Below, piece by piece: positions 26,617-36,388 of a DNA stretch of 64,000 bases. Position 1 is the first letter of the stretch. Every line of letters starts with the position of its first letter. This stretch comes from Brenneria bubanii (GTDB lineage Bacteria > Pseudomonadota > Gammaproteobacteria > Enterobacterales > Enterobacteriaceae): the NCBI RefSeq assembly GCF_022378355.1, contig NZ_JAKMAJ010000015.1:62001-126000 (forward strand). The letters are read 5' to 3'. The notes under the pieces were generated by a model. It was not told where the DNA came from. It saw only the letters and a program-made list of their open reading frames with translations, and made no database searches. Position numbers and translations under genes: made by a program.

Positions 26617-28362
26617 TCATAGGATTTCGCCCTCCGCCGCTTCCGTCAGCAGCGTTTCCCCAGGTCTGACGAGGTCAAACGTCACCGGAATCTGCGCCAA
26701 ATGCAGCGTAGCCCCCTGATCCAGACTGTTGATGCGCGTATAGCGGCTGGCGGCAAGGTCTCCGGTGGCGGGAAAATCTTCCCGAAAATGCGCCCCGCGG
26801 CTGTCATTTCGCGCCAGCGCCGCCGTGGCGACGGCGCGCGCGATAAGCAGTTGGTTATCCATATTGAGCCAATCGTGCCAGCTCAGATTGTAGCGTCGTT
26901 CGCCGTCAGGCACGCCGATCGACGCCAGTTCCTCAAGATAACTCGCCAATCGGTCGGCGCCGATACCGATGCCTTGCCGGGTACGCATGACCCCCACGTG
27001 ATCCCACATGGTCTGCGCCAAAGCCTCGCGCAACGGCGCCAGTGAACCGGGACGGCCGGCAAAGGCGCGTTCGGCGCGGGCGATACCGGCCGCGATTCGT
27101 CCGCGATCCGGTTCACGCCAGCCGTCGCTCCGCTGGAGATAAGCCGCCATCGCGTCGCCGGCGATGCCGCCGAATACCGTGGAGCAGGCCACCCCATTGC
27201 CGCCCAGCCGGTTCGCGCCGTGTACGCCGCCGCTATCCTCGCCGGCCACATACAGACCGGGAGACGCGGTGGAACAGTCGGCGTCGAACTCTACGCCGCC
27301 CATCAGATAGTGCGCGGTAGGCACCACCTCTACCCGCCCCCCCGCCAGGTCAAAACCGCAGTCGGCGCAGCGCGCCACCATTCCGGGAAACAGCTGCCGC
27401 ACCTTGTTCTCCCCCAGATGCTTCATCTCAATGAACACGCCGCCCATCGGGCCGGTGCGTCCCGCGCGCATTTCGGCATAAATTCCCCGACTGACCACAT
27501 CGCGCGTGGCGCGTTCGCCGCGCGCATCATAACGCTGCATAAAGCGCTCGCCGCAGCCGTTGAGCAAATAGCCGCCCGCGCCGCGCAGCCCCTCTTCCAA
27601 TACCGTGCCGGTCATCCGCGTATCCGGTCCGCCCAACAGGCCGGTGGGATGGAACTGCACCATTTCCATGTCGCGTAAATGCAGGCCGTAACGCAGCGCC
27701 ATCGCCAGACCATCGCAAGACTTCTCGCCGGAAGGCGTATGGTAGCGATACATGGTGGGACCGGCGCCGGTAGCCAGCAGCACGGCTTTCGCCTGGATCA
27801 GTCGGTAAAGGCCGCTGCGCATATCGATGAACAGCACCGCGGCGATGCCTGAAGCGTCCGCCGCCGGGATCAGCTCGACGGCACGGTGTTCTTCCCACTC
27901 GCGAACGCCGGCGCCTCGCACCTTTTCCATCAGCCTGTTGATTATCTCGATACCCGTCAGATCGGACTTGTGCACCGTGCGATCGAAAGTCTGACCGGCA
28001 AAGGCTTTCTGATGCAGCGTGCCGTCCGGATTGCGGTCAAAAAAGCAGCCGACTTCATTCTCCAGTTCGCGCACCCGCTCTATGGCGCCTTCCACCAGCC
28101 GCCATACCAGATCCTGACGGGGCAGCCACTTACCGCCGTTAAGGGTATCCATGACATGCCGCTCTATCGAATCGCCGAGCGCCAGCGCTGCGTTGTAGCC
28201 GCCCTGCACCATGCGGGTACAACCGCTTTTACCGAGCAGCCCTTTGGTGGCGATAATCACCTCCAGCGAGGGATTCGCCCGACGTGCGTGCAGGGCGGCG
28301 AACAGTCCGGCGCCGCCGGATCCAAGGATCAAAATATCGGTTTTTATGCTCTCAAACCGCAT
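26617..28362 (-). CDS. Fumarate reductase/succinate dehydrogenase-type flavoprotein subunit, covalent-FAD His replaced by Cys
   Basis: 581 residues from the ATG at 28362, two bases after the anchor-gene stop. The FAD motif is ILGSGGAGLFAALHA. Substrate residues of the family are present: His in VQFHPTGLLG, Arg in EEGLRGAGGYL, His in PTAHYLMGG and Arg in GVHGANRLGGNG. At the position where SdhA/FrdA attach FAD through His (SHTVAAQGG), this protein reads SGCTRMVQGG, so FAD is probably not held by the usual 8-alpha-histidyl bond. In E. coli FrdA, replacing this His is known to favour fumarate reduction over succinate oxidation. It lies with an iron-sulfur subunit, two membrane anchors and a fumarase. 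A quinol:fumarate reductase, or a reductase for a fumarate analogue, is likely. Confidence 0.9.
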   Translation of the reverse strand: MRFESIKTDILILGSGGAGLFAALHARRANPSLEVIIATKGLLGKSGCTRMVQGGYNAALALGDSIERHVMDTLNGGKWLPRQDLVWRLVEGAIERVRELENEVGCFFDRNPDGTLHQKAFAGQTFDRTVHKSDLTGIEIINRLMEKVRGAGVREWEEHRAVELIPAADASGIAAVLFIDMRSGLYRLIQAKAVLLATGAGPTMYRYHTPSGEKSCDGLAMALRYGLHLRDMEMVQFHPTGLLGGPDTRMTGTVLEEGLRGAGGYLLNGCGERFMQRYDARGERATRDVVSRGIYAEMRAGRTGPMGGVFIEMKHLGENKVRQLFPGMVARCADCGFDLAGGRVEVVPTAHYLMGGVEFDADCSTASPGLYVAGEDSGGVHGANRLGGNGVACSTVFGGIAGDAMAAYLQRSDGWREPDRGRIAAGIARAERAFAGRPGSLAPLREALAQTMWDHVGVMRTRQGIGIGADRLASYLEELASIGVPDGERRYNLSWHDWLNMDNQLLIARAVATAALARNDSRGAHFREDFPATGDLAASRYTRINSLDQGATLHLAQIPVTFDLVRPGETLLTEAAEGEIL

Positions 28363-28364
28363 GG

Positions 28365-28712
28365 TCAAAGCACTCCCATAATAAAAATCGCGCCGACGAT
28401 GAGGGATAATGCCGTCCCCCAGCCAATCCAGCCCAGGCGCGCCTGTTGGCGATGACGCCAGTTCAGGGTTTCCAGCGCCAGCAAACGCAGCCCGAAACTC
28501 ACGTGCAGGCAGAGCAGCACCACCAGCCCCCATTCGGCCGCCTTCACCAGCGGCGTATCGCTAAAGCGAATAACGCGCTCCAGCCGGGCTTCCCCCTCCA
28601 ACGCCAGGCCGAGAACCAGAAAATGCACCGGCAAAAACAGCGCCAGCGCCAACCCGGACAGCCGGTGTCCGACAAAGGCCAGATATCCCTTTTGATGACG
28701 TAAAGAATTCAT
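28365..28712 (-). CDS. Succinate dehydrogenase/fumarate reductase membrane anchor, SdhC-like
   Basis: 115 residues and three hydrophobic helices. The segment HRLSGLALALFLPVHFLVLG matches the SdhC quinone-site signature, and LLCLHVSFGLRLL holds a His that could be a heme b ligand. It overlaps the other anchor gene (ATGA) and precedes the flavoprotein gene by two bases. It anchors the complex to the inner membrane and exchanges electrons with quinone. Confidence 0.85.
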   Translation of the reverse strand: MNSLRHQKGYLAFVGHRLSGLALALFLPVHFLVLGLALEGEARLERVIRFSDTPLVKAAEWGLVVLLCLHVSFGLRLLALETLNWRHRQQARLGWIGWGTALSLIVGAIFIMGVL

Positions 28713-29038
28713 AGCCCCCCCACGGCGATCACCGCGCGTATACCGAGAGTCAATAATACGATGGCGATCCCCAGGCTAATGCGGCCCGCCGAGCGATAAT
28801 CAACGCCGACCCATTCAATCAGAATGGCGCGAACGCCCAGCGGCGCGTGCAGGGCGACGCAGATGACAAAAAGCGTGTAAAACGACAGCCAGCCGACGCT
28901 CCCCTGCGTACGCCCCAGGATGGCGCCGGCGCTAAGGCCGCTGTGCGCCGCATAGAGCATTACGCCCAGATGGACCAGTACAAAAGGAATCAGGAACAGC
29001 GTGCTGAGGCGCTGAATAATGAATAGTTGTCTCTCCAT
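28709..29038 (-). CDS. Succinate dehydrogenase/fumarate reductase membrane anchor, second subunit
   Basis: 109 residues, three helices: FLIPFVLVHLGVMLYAAHSG, LSFYTLFVICVALHAPLGVR and SLGIAIVLLTLGIRAVIAV. His residues near membrane positions (VHLG, LHAPLGV) could ligate heme. Position and size identify the second anchor subunit (SdhD/FrdC-like). It lies between the iron-sulfur gene (3-bp gap) and the SdhC-like gene. Confidence 0.8.
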   Translation of the reverse strand: MERQLFIIQRLSTLFLIPFVLVHLGVMLYAAHSGLSAGAILGRTQGSVGWLSFYTLFVICVALHAPLGVRAILIEWVGVDYRSAGRISLGIAIVLLTLGIRAVIAVGGL

Positions 29039-29041
29039 CGG

Positions 29042-29779
29042 CTACGCCTTACCAAACCATTGCCAAAGCGTAATCCGCTTGAGGCCGGCGATGCTGCGGG
29101 TGGGGCTAAGTCCTAACGGACAGCAGGCCATGCAGTTGCCCTGCATATGGCAGGCGCTGATGCCCCCCGGTTCCGTCACGCGCGCGTTGGTTGCGGCGGA
29201 TGCCTGGTGCCGCTCATCGTTGATCAGCGTCCAGGCGCGGTTTAGGGCGGCCGGACCGAGGTAACCTTTATCCCAGGCCACCACGTCGCAGGCGGCATAG
29301 CAAATAGCGCAGCTGATGCACTCAATCGCTTCGCCGGCAAGACGACGTGAGGGGCTTTGCGGATCGATACGCGCCGGATCCTGACGTCGGCTGCCGCCGC
29401 CGGTGAACTCGCCGCCGACGCGTCGCCATTTGGTAAAGAACTCGCGCATGTCCACCACCAAATCCTTGACCGGAGGTAGGTTACGCAAGGGTTCAAGCAC
29501 CAGTTCGCCTTTATCGGCCACGCGGCTGACGTGCGTTCGGCAGGCCCAGCGCGGCGTGCCGTTAACCATCATCGCGCAAGATCCGCACACGCCGACCCGA
29601 CATGAAAAACGGTAAGATAGGCTGGAGTCCTGGCGCTGCTGTATTTCGGTGACCACATCCAGCACAGTTTGATTATTCCGACGCGGCACAGAATAAACGG
29701 CATGCTTAATACCGGGTTCACCACGCGCGATTTTCACCCGCAATACGTTTTTCTGATTAATCATTTTTTCATTAGCCAT
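29042..29779 (-). CDS. Fumarate reductase/succinate dehydrogenase iron-sulfur subunit
   Basis: 245 residues. The 2Fe-2S motif is CRVGVCGSC with a later Cys (RWACRTH); the second cluster motif is CISCAICYAAC and the third CHMQGNCMACCPLGLSP. The residue after the second Cys group is Asp (ACDV) where SdhB/FrdB usually has Pro. It is the first gene of the minus unit that continues through the anchors, flavoprotein, fumarase and OppDF. The ATG at 29779 has no strong ribosome site; a second ATG five codons later is possible. It carries electrons between the flavoprotein and the quinone-binding anchors. Confidence 0.9.
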   Translation of the reverse strand: MANEKMINQKNVLRVKIARGEPGIKHAVYSVPRRNNQTVLDVVTEIQQRQDSSLSYRFSCRVGVCGSCAMMVNGTPRWACRTHVSRVADKGELVLEPLRNLPPVKDLVVDMREFFTKWRRVGGEFTGGGSRRQDPARIDPQSPSRRLAGEAIECISCAICYAACDVVAWDKGYLGPAALNRAWTLINDERHQASAATNARVTEPGGISACHMQGNCMACCPLGLSPTRSIAGLKRITLWQWFGKA

Positions 29780-30678
29780 TTATTTTTGATAAAAAATCCG
29801 CAAATTAAAACAAATAAAAAACAAGCGATAGGATATAAATCCAGTAACGTAAATCACTAACGGAAATCAGTCGCACCGATAAAAACACGCCGTTACTTTT
29901 AAAAAAAACAGGACCATAATGATACATATCGAATATATCGACGGCATTCTGCCAAAATAAGATGCACAACGATATAACACTATAGTTATCATGGTTACCA
30001 CGCCAAACAAACAATTATGGATAAGTAAAACTAAAATCCGCAAAAGATAAAAAATGCCGATTAACCATCAGGGAACACGATCTATATCCCCCGACAAACA
30101 GAGATAAATGTTAAAAAACCAGAACGGAGGCGCCTCAAGCCGCTTTTTATTCGCTAAGGCATGCAGCGAATAAAAAGCTTATCGCCGCAGCAAAACCCTG
30201 TTGCCCGCATCTCGCTCGGCACCCTACTTGCCTGCAGCAGAAACCGACCATTCGCGATGAAATAACGATTGCATATAGCTTATTACAAAATGCGCTTTAT
30301 AAAAAAAAGACGATACGCTTATGCTGCGCCTATATATTCCGACCACAAGGAATATATTAAATTAATGTAACAGATATCATTTAATTAATTATCAACCTGA
30401 AAAATTACCCGTCTTTATTAAAATATCGGCATGGGGAGCATCAGTTCTTCTGCCATTGAGCCACAGCACGTCAATGATTAAATATTCTATGCAGGGGATA
30501 TGTTAAATAATTCGAATTGCAGGATACACGCTGTCTTGTAGAACAACGCCAAACGACGGGCGTTTATGGGCGCAGCGCATGACATGCGACTTAGAACTAT
30601 GAGGGAGATAGAGCCGCCTGGAATCGCACATTATTGATTGACCCTATTGAATTTCACACATTTTAACGGACGCTATGT
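29780..30678. other. Long AT-rich divergent intergenic region with a perfect hairpin
   Basis: These 899 bp between the frd-type operon (minus) and a NitT/TauT binding-protein gene (plus) hold no convincing gene. At 30142-30178, GCTTTTTATTCGCT and AGCGAATAAAAAGC form a perfect 14-bp stem with a nine-base loop. No T run follows, and no gene ends nearby. The region probably holds both promoters; a small RNA cannot be excluded. Confidence 0.6.
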
Positions 30679-31734
30679 ATGAAAAAAATAAGCAAAGGCG
30701 CGATAAATTCAAGCCGTTTTTTTACCCGCAGGCTGATCGGCATCACGTCGGCGGCAAGTCTGCTGGCGTCGGCGCTGGCGCTGCCGATCTCGGCATATGC
30801 GGAAGGTCAGTTACGCATCGCGCAGCAGTTCGGTATCGTCTACCTGTTGCTTAACGTCGCGCAGGACAAGCAGCTGATTGAAAAACATGCCAAGGCCGAA
30901 GGTCTGGAGGTCAAAGTGGACTATCTCCAGCTCTCTGGCGGCGCGGCGGTTAACGATGCGCTGCTGTCCGGCTCGGTAGATATCGCCGGCGCCGGCATCG
31001 GCCCGTTGTTCACCCTCTGGGATCGCACCAAAAATCGTCAGAACGTGCGGGCCGTGCTCGCTACCGGCAGTTTTCCTTATTATCTGATCAGCACCAATCC
31101 CAAGGTTAAAACCATCGCCGACTTCACCGATAAGGATCGCATCGCGGTGCCGGCGGTCGGCGTTTCCGTTCAGTCCCGTTATCTGCAACAGGCGTCGGCA
31201 AAACTGTGGGGAGACAAAGAGTACAATCGCCTTGATAAACTCCAGGTGGCGGTGCCCCATCCAGATGCGACGGCAGCCATTATCAGCGCAGGCACTGAAA
31301 TCACCGCCCACTTCGGCAACGCGCCTTTTCAGGAACAGGAGTTGGCGGGAAACCCTGATGCGCATATCGTGCTGAGTTCCTATGATGTCGAGGGCGGCCC
31401 CACTTCGCCGGTCGTGCTTTACACCACGGAGAAATTCCGCAAGGAAAATCCGCGTACTTACCGCGTATTCGTCAATGCGCTGGCCGAGGCGGCCGACTTT
31501 AGCGCCCAGCATCCTGAAGAAGCGGCCGATGCGTTTATTCGCATCACCAAGTCCAGAATCGATCGAACGCTGCTGTTGGACATTCTCAAAAGCCCCGAGT
31601 CGAAATTCAGCATCACGCCGCAGAATACCTTGCAGCTGGGACAATTCCTGCATCGCGTGGGCGCCATTAAAAACAAACCCGAATCGGTTAAGGACTACTT
31701 TTTTGACGATCCGCACGTTGCGTCAGGGAGTTGA
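30679..31734 (+). CDS. ABC transporter substrate-binding protein, NitT/TauT (SsuA-like) family
   Basis: 351 residues. A long signal sequence (cleavage probably after PISAYA) precedes a two-lobed fold with the NitT/TauT features QLRIAQQFGIVYLLLNVAQD and GAAVNDALLSGSVDIAGAGI. Such proteins bind sulfonates, taurine, nitrate, thiamine precursors or aromatic acids in the periplasm. ATPase and permease genes follow on the same strand. Nothing nearby (no monooxygenase of the SsuD/TauD type) tells the ligand. The ribosome site (ACGGA) is weak. Confidence 0.9.
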   Translation: MKKISKGAINSSRFFTRRLIGITSAASLLASALALPISAYAEGQLRIAQQFGIVYLLLNVAQDKQLIEKHAKAEGLEVKVDYLQLSGGAAVNDALLSGSVDIAGAGIGPLFTLWDRTKNRQNVRAVLATGSFPYYLISTNPKVKTIADFTDKDRIAVPAVGVSVQSRYLQQASAKLWGDKEYNRLDKLQVAVPHPDATAAIISAGTEITAHFGNAPFQEQELAGNPDAHIVLSSYDVEGGPTSPVVLYTTEKFRKENPRTYRVFVNALAEAADFSAQHPEEAADAFIRITKSRIDRTLLLDILKSPESKFSITPQNTLQLGQFLHRVGAIKNKPESVKDYFFDDPHVASGS

Positions 31735-31742
31735 GTCATAAA

Positions 31743-31764
31743 GCCCGGCGTCAGCGCGTCGGGC
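31743..31764 (+). other. Stem-loop between binding-protein and ATPase genes
   Basis: GCCCGGCG and CGTCGGGC pair with one G-T around a six-base loop, eight bases after the stop. Such loops often stabilise the binding-protein part of an importer mRNA so that it is made in excess. No T run follows. Confidence 0.4.
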
Positions 31765-31869
31765 CGGACGGACGAGGAAGGCTACGGGAATCGTCGGTGT
31801 TTGCTGTTACCCAATGCCGCGGCGGAGGCAAGTCGCGCGTCTATTACGATCACAACGAGAGGGGAAATC

Positions 31870-32751
31870 ATGGCTTTTCAATCATCGCCGTTGCAAACCA
31901 TCGCCACCTCGCCGCAGACGGCCACGCCCCTGCTGCAGGTGGAAAGGGTTAGTCTGGAATACGCCACGCGCAAACGACGGGTACGCGCCACCGACGACGT
32001 GAGTTTCGATATTTTTCCCGCCGAGCGTTTTATTCTGCTCGGTCCTTCAGGCTGCGGGAAGTCCAGTCTGCTGAAAGCGGCGGGCGGCTTTCTGGCGCCG
32101 GTCAGCGGCCGCATCCTGCTGGAAGGGAAAACCATCACCAAACCCGGCCCGGAACGAATGATGGTTTTTCAGGAATTCGACCAGCTTCCGCCGTGGAAAA
32201 CCGTACTGGAAAATACGCAGTTCCCGCTGCGGGTCACCGGCAAGCTGTCCGCCGCCGAAGCTCGGGATCAGGCGATGTATTATCTGGAAAAGGTCGGTCT
32301 GGCGGATTTCGCGCATGCCTGGCCGCACACGCTCTCCGGCGGGATGAAACAGCGTGTCGCCATCGCCCGCGCGCTGGCGATGAAGCCCAAGGTCCTGCTG
32401 ATGGACGAACCCTTCGCCGCGCTGGATGCGCTGACCCGGCGTAAAATGCAGCAAGAACTGCTGGAACTGTGGGAAGAGGTGCGTTTTACCCTACTGTTCG
32501 TCACCCATTCCATTGAGGAAGCGCTGGTGGTCGGCAACCGCATCCTGCTGCTTTCGCCGCACCCGGGCCGGGTCCGCGCCGAGCTAAATAGCCACCAGTT
32601 CGCCCATAATGACGAGGGCGGCGCCGAATTTCAGGCGGCGGCACGGCGTATTCACGATTTACTGTTTCCGACCGGCCAACAGGTAGCGCCGACGGCCGCG
32701 GTTCCGGATGCCGTTCCACACCGCGTGCTGGCGGGTCAGCATACCGGCTGA
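31870..32751 (+). CDS. ABC transporter ATP-binding protein, NitT/TauT (SsuB-like) family
   Basis: 293 residues from the ATG at 31870, preceded by GAGAGGGGA; the frame is open from 31801 but that part lacks a ribosome site. Walker A GPSGCGKSS, MVFQEFDQLPPWKTV (the SsuB/TauB-type Q-loop), [15 protein letters not shown], Walker B VLLMDEPFAALD and the H-loop VTHSIEEAL are present. It drives the importer encoded by 30679-33650. Confidence 0.94.
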   Translation: MAFQSSPLQTIATSPQTATPLLQVERVSLEYATRKRRVRATDDVSFDIFPAERFILLGPSGCGKSSLLKAAGGFLAPVSGRILLEGKTITKPGPERMMVFQEFDQLPPWKTVLENTQFPLRVTGKLSAAEARDQAMYYLEKVGLADFAHAWPHTLSGGMKQRVAIARALAMKPKVLLMDEPFAALDALTRRKMQQELLELWEEVRFTLLFVTHSIEEALVVGNRILLLSPHPGRVRAELNSHQFAHNDEGGAEFQAAARRIHDLLFPTGQQVAPTAAVPDAVPHRVLAGQHTG

Positions 32752-32783
32752 ATCCTCCGTTTCGTTAGAAAAAAGGTTTTACT

Positions 32784-33650
32784 ATGAGTCAACTGCCACC
32801 TGTTCGACCGGAGTACCTGAACGATCTGACTCCGCTGACCGATGCTAAAGTCGCCCAGCCGCTGTCGCTGCTTAACCGCCTGTGGAACATCGGCGCGGTG
32901 CGCAAAACCCTGCTGCTGGCGCTGCTGGCGCTGTTATGGGAAGCGGCCGCGCGCTGGCAAAATAACGATTTACTGCTGCCTTCTTTCACCCAGGCGGCGG
33001 CGGCGTTTATCGATGATATACACAGCGGCGAACTGCCCGCCAAAATCGCCATCTCCCTCGGCACGCTGATAAAAGGCTATGTGATCGGCACCGTGCTGGC
33101 GTTGGCGCTCAGCGCGCTGGCCGTCTCCACCCGAGTGGGTCGCGATCTGCTTTCCACCCTGACCTCGATGCTGAATCCTCTGCCGGCAATCGCGCTGCTG
33201 CCGCTGGCGCTACTCTGGTTCGGCCTGGGAACCAATAGCCTGATTTTTGTACTTATCCATTCCGTACTGTGGCCGATGGCGCTCAATACCTATTCCGGCT
33301 TCCTTGGCGTGTCCGATACGCTGCGCATGACCGGCCGCAACTATGGCCTGAGCGGGCTGCGCTATGTGTGGCATATTCTGATACCGGCGGCGCTGCCGTC
33401 GATCCTCTCCGGACTAAAAATCGGCTGGGCCTTTGCCTGGCGCACCCTGATCGCCGCCGAGCTGGTGTTCGGCGCGTCAAGCGGTCAGGGCGGACTGGGC
33501 TGGTACATTTTCCAGAACCGTAACGAGCTGTATACCGATCGAGTTTTCGCCGGGCTGGCCTCGGTGATCATCATTGGTTTACTGGTGGAGACGCTGATTT
33601 TCGCCACGATTGAACGCATTACCATCAAACGCTGGGGAATGCAGCGCTGA
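32784..33650 (+). CDS. ABC transporter permease, NitT/TauT (SsuC-like) family
   Basis: 288 residues, about six membrane helices. The segments PLPAIALLPLALLWFGLGTN and GLSGLRYVWHILIPAALPSI (EAA loop) and AWRTLIAAELVFGASSGQGG are the usual signatures of SsuC/TauC permeases. AAAGG precedes the ATG. It is the last gene of the transporter; a convergent MetI-type gene ends 86 bp away. Confidence 0.94.
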   Translation: MSQLPPVRPEYLNDLTPLTDAKVAQPLSLLNRLWNIGAVRKTLLLALLALLWEAAARWQNNDLLLPSFTQAAAAFIDDIHSGELPAKIAISLGTLIKGYVIGTVLALALSALAVSTRVGRDLLSTLTSMLNPLPAIALLPLALLWFGLGTNSLIFVLIHSVLWPMALNTYSGFLGVSDTLRMTGRNYGLSGLRYVWHILIPAALPSILSGLKIGWAFAWRTLIAAELVFGASSGQGGLGWYIFQNRNELYTDRVFAGLASVIIIGLLVETLIFATIERITIKRWGMQR

Positions 33651-33736
33651 AGTGAATCAGCGCCGCTGACGGGAACGGGTCGACGAAGACGGCGAGCGCG
33701 GGGATTGCGGAAATAACAGAGACATCGCCGGCTGTA

Positions 33737-34399
33737 TCAGCGATTTCTGAGCCGCCTCGCGTAGCGGTCGCCGGTCAACTGCACCAGGGTAACCAGGGCG
33801 ATCAGCACCGCGATGACAATCACCATCACCTGGGTATCAAACCGCTGATAACCGTAGCGGATGGCCAAATCTCCCAGTCCGCCCGCGCCGACGGCGCCGG
33901 CCATCGCCGACGAGCCGATCAACGCCACCAGCGTGATGGTCAAACCGCCGACAATGCCCGGCAGCGCTTCAGAGAGATAGACATGCCGCACGATGTCCCA
34001 TTTCTTGCAGCCCATCGCCTGCGCGGCTTCAATCAGACCGGGATCGACCTCGCGCAGATTGACCTCGACGATACGCGCGAAAAACGGCGTGGCGCTGATC
34101 GCCATCGGCACGATGGCCGCCCATACGCCGATGGTGGTGCCCGCCACCCAGCGGGTAAACGGAATCAGCGCCACCAGCAGCACGATAAACGGAGTGGCGC
34201 GAAATCCATTGATCACGCCGCCGACAATACGATTAAAACGCGCAGAGGCCAGAAAACCGCCCGGCGCGGTGACAATCAGCATTATCGCCAGCGGAATACC
34301 GGCTAAAAAAGCGATAGCACCTGATACGCCGACCATGGTCAACGTATCGATCAACGCCTGCGCGTAGCGGTCAAAGGGAATAGTGAGCGGCAGGAACAT
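33737..34399 (-). CDS. ABC transporter permease, D-methionine (MetI) type
   Basis: 220 residues from the ATG at 34399 (GAGG nine bases upstream); a TTG at 34426 would add nine residues. It has [39 protein letters not shown] (EAA loop region) and [20 protein letters not shown], all typical of MetI. It overlaps the ATPase gene by 29 bp and completes a MetQNI-type importer. Substrate: methionine or another amino acid or peptide; the operon is an extra copy judged by its divergence from housekeeping metNIQ. Confidence 0.92.
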   Translation of the reverse strand: MFLPLTIPFDRYAQALIDTLTMVGVSGAIAFLAGIPLAIMLIVTAPGGFLASARFNRIVGGVINGFRATPFIVLLVALIPFTRWVAGTTIGVWAAIVPMAISATPFFARIVEVNLREVDPGLIEAAQAMGCKKWDIVRHVYLSEALPGIVGGLTITLVALIGSSAMAGAVGAGGLGDLAIRYGYQRFDTQVMVIVIAVLIALVTLVQLTGDRYARRLRNR

Positions 34400-35555
34400 A
34401 GCCAACCACCTCAATCTGGTGCGCAACGGCGCGCGGGCCTTGCGTCAACGTAGTTAAATCAGGAAGCGACGCATCACCGCGCATCGCCAGCAGCAACCGG
34501 CCATGCGCGTGGCCCTGAATACGGTCCATACCGCCGTGTATCAGACGAACCGACGTCTGCAACGCCTGAGCGATACGCAAACAATCCGGTTCCAGCCCGC
34601 CTTCGCCGGTGTATGACAGTTGAAGGATCCGCTCGCAGGCGACGCCGTCCGCTAATGGCCGCGGTTGCAGACGGTAGAGCAAGTCATCCGGCAAGCCCTG
34701 CTGCAAGGGCGCCAGCAATGCCTTCGTGGCTTCGTGCCGCGGCGAACCGAACACCTGCCAGACGTCTCCCTCTTCCGCAATACGCCCCTGTTCCAGAACC
34801 AGCACCCGATCGGCGATGGCGCGGATCACGCTCATTTCATGGGTGATAAGGATAATGGTGATGCCCAGACGCCGATTGATATCACGCAGCAATTGCAGAA
34901 TGGATTGCGTGGTTTCCGGATCCAACGCCGAGGTGGCTTCGTCGCACAGTAGAATCTCCGGCGAGGTCGCCAACGCCCGGGCAATGCCCACGCGCTGCTT
35001 CTGCCCGCCGGAAAGCCGGCCTGGATAGCTATTGCGCTTATCCTGCAGTCCCACCAGCGCCAAAAGCTCGGCCACGCGCTGTTCAACCTGGTCTTTCGCC
35101 ACGCCGGACACCTTCAACGGCAACGCGACATTCTGCCACACCGTTTTGGCCGACAGCAGATTAAAGTGCTGAAAGATCATGCCTATCCGCCGGCGCAAGC
35201 CGACAAGCTCGGGTTCGCTCAGTTGGCCGATATCCACGCCATCGACCAGTACGCTGCCGCTGGTCGGCCTATCCAGGCGGTTGATGGTGCGCAACAGCGT
35301 GGATTTACCCGCCCCGCTTCGTCCTATGATGCCGAAAATGGAGCCTGACGGGATCGTCAGACTGATATCCTGCAAGGCATGAACCGCCGCATTCGCCGAG
35401 TGGTAAACCCTGCCGATATTCTCGAATACCACCGAACCCGCACCGCGCTCGTCAGCCTGCGCCGCGGATAGCCGTGAGAAGAGCGGCCGTTCGGCTGGCG
35501 ACGCGGCGCGCGGAAAATCCGGCGCCGCTTTCAGTGCCGGTACCGCCGGACTCAT
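34371..35555 (-). CDS. ABC transporter ATP-binding protein, MetN type, with N-terminal extension
   Basis: 394 residues. Walker [25 protein letters not shown] (MetN hallmark), [31 protein letters not shown] and [12 protein letters not shown] are complete, and a C-terminal NIL-type ligand-sensing domain follows (about 310-390). About 40 Ala/Pro-rich residues precede the normal MetN start, beginning at the ATG at 35555 with GGAG upstream. The start overlaps the stop of the binding-protein gene (ATGA). The NIL domain in MetN is known to bind methionine and inhibit transport. Confidence 0.93.
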   Translation of the reverse strand: MSPAVPALKAAPDFPRAASPAERPLFSRLSAAQADERGAGSVVFENIGRVYHSANAAVHALQDISLTIPSGSIFGIIGRSGAGKSTLLRTINRLDRPTSGSVLVDGVDIGQLSEPELVGLRRRIGMIFQHFNLLSAKTVWQNVALPLKVSGVAKDQVEQRVAELLALVGLQDKRNSYPGRLSGGQKQRVGIARALATSPEILLCDEATSALDPETTQSILQLLRDINRRLGITIILITHEMSVIRAIADRVLVLEQGRIAEEGDVWQVFGSPRHEATKALLAPLQQGLPDDLLYRLQPRPLADGVACERILQLSYTGEGGLEPDCLRIAQALQTSVRLIHGGMDRIQGHAHGRLLLAMRGDASLPDLTTLTQGPRAVAHQIEVVGYVPAAHYSL

Positions 35556-36388
35556 GGTTTTGTCTCCGTCTGCAGCCAGGGCAACGCATACAGATTAGGG
35601 TCATTATTAAATCGTTTGGCGATCGTTTCGCGCACTGCCGCCGAGTTTTGATAGATCGCCACAAATTTTTTCAACAGCGGATCGTCGGCGCGATCGCCGC
35701 GCGCCGTAAAGCTCATGGCATAGTAGCTATCGCTTACTCCAGAGTACAACAGCGCCTCGCTCGCCTTCTTCGGCGTGCCGGCATTAAAAAAGTAAGAAGG
35801 CCATACCACGGACAGATCCAAATCCTGCAGCGATCGAATCAGTTGCGGCCCTTCAATTTCGAAAAATTGCAGTTTTTTCGGATTATCGCTGATATCGTTC
35901 AGGGTCGCGTCGGTGGCGCTGCCGTTACGCAGCGTAATCAGTCCGGCCTTCTGCAACAGCAGCAGGCCGCGTCCCTGATTCACCGGATCGTTGGGAACGC
36001 CGACTTTCGCACGTTCCGGCACATCCTTAAGGTCGGTTATTTTGTCCGAGTAGATACCGATATTCTGCAGTAGGCCGAAACCGATATTTTGGAGTTTGTA
36101 ACCCCGCTCCTTAATGGCGTTTTGCAAGAACGGCTCATGTTGGAAAAAATTCAGATCGATGTCGCCGTTATTCAGCGCCTCATTCGGCAACGTCCAGTCG
36201 GTGAACTCCACCAGTTGCACGTCGATCCCCTGGGCTTTAGCCTCAGCGGCCACGGCCAGAACGGCATCGGACGTCACGCCCGCCGTGGAGCCGATTTTCA
36301 CCGTCTCCGCCGCCTGAGCCGTCAGAGCAAACGCCAGCAGCGCGCCCACCCACCCCTGGCCGAATATTTTTATGTAACCGCTTTTCAT
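35552..36388 (-). CDS. MetQ/NlpA-family substrate-binding protein (not a lipoprotein)
   Basis: 278 residues. A signal peptide ([10 protein letters not shown]) lacks the lipobox Cys of MetQ/NlpA, so the protein should be free in the periplasm. The family segments [35 protein letters not shown] and [20 protein letters not shown] are clear. AGGAAAA precedes the ATG. It is the first gene of the minus unit 36388-33737. Ligand likely methionine or a related amino acid or dipeptide. Confidence 0.92.
   Translation of the reverse strand: MKSGYIKIFGQGWVGALLAFALTAQAAETVKIGSTAGVTSDAVLAVAAEAKAQGIDVQLVEFTDWTLPNEALNNGDIDLNFFQHEPFLQNAIKERGYKLQNIGFGLLQNIGIYSDKITDLKDVPERAKVGVPNDPVNQGRGLLLLQKAGLITLRNGSATDATLNDISDNPKKLQFFEIEGPQLIRSLQDLDLSVVWPSYFFNAGTPKKASEALLYSGVSDSYYAMSFTARGDRADDPLLKKFVAIYQNSAAVRETIAKRFNNDPNLYALPWLQTETKP

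Noticed and set aside
29740-29790. FNR-like site (TTGAT-AAAAA-ATC) at the start of the iron-sulfur subunit gene
   Set aside because: Spacing is off by one, the second half is poor, and it lies on the start codon region instead of a promoter position.
29805-30014. 69-residue minus-strand ORF in the frd/NitT gap
   Set aside because: AT-rich sequence, no ribosome site and a composition rich in Phe, Tyr and Ile as expected from chance reading.
33657-33669. Palindrome TCAGCGCCGCTGA between convergent genes as terminator
   Set aside because: Only six-base arms with a one-base centre and no T run; cannot form a useful hairpin.
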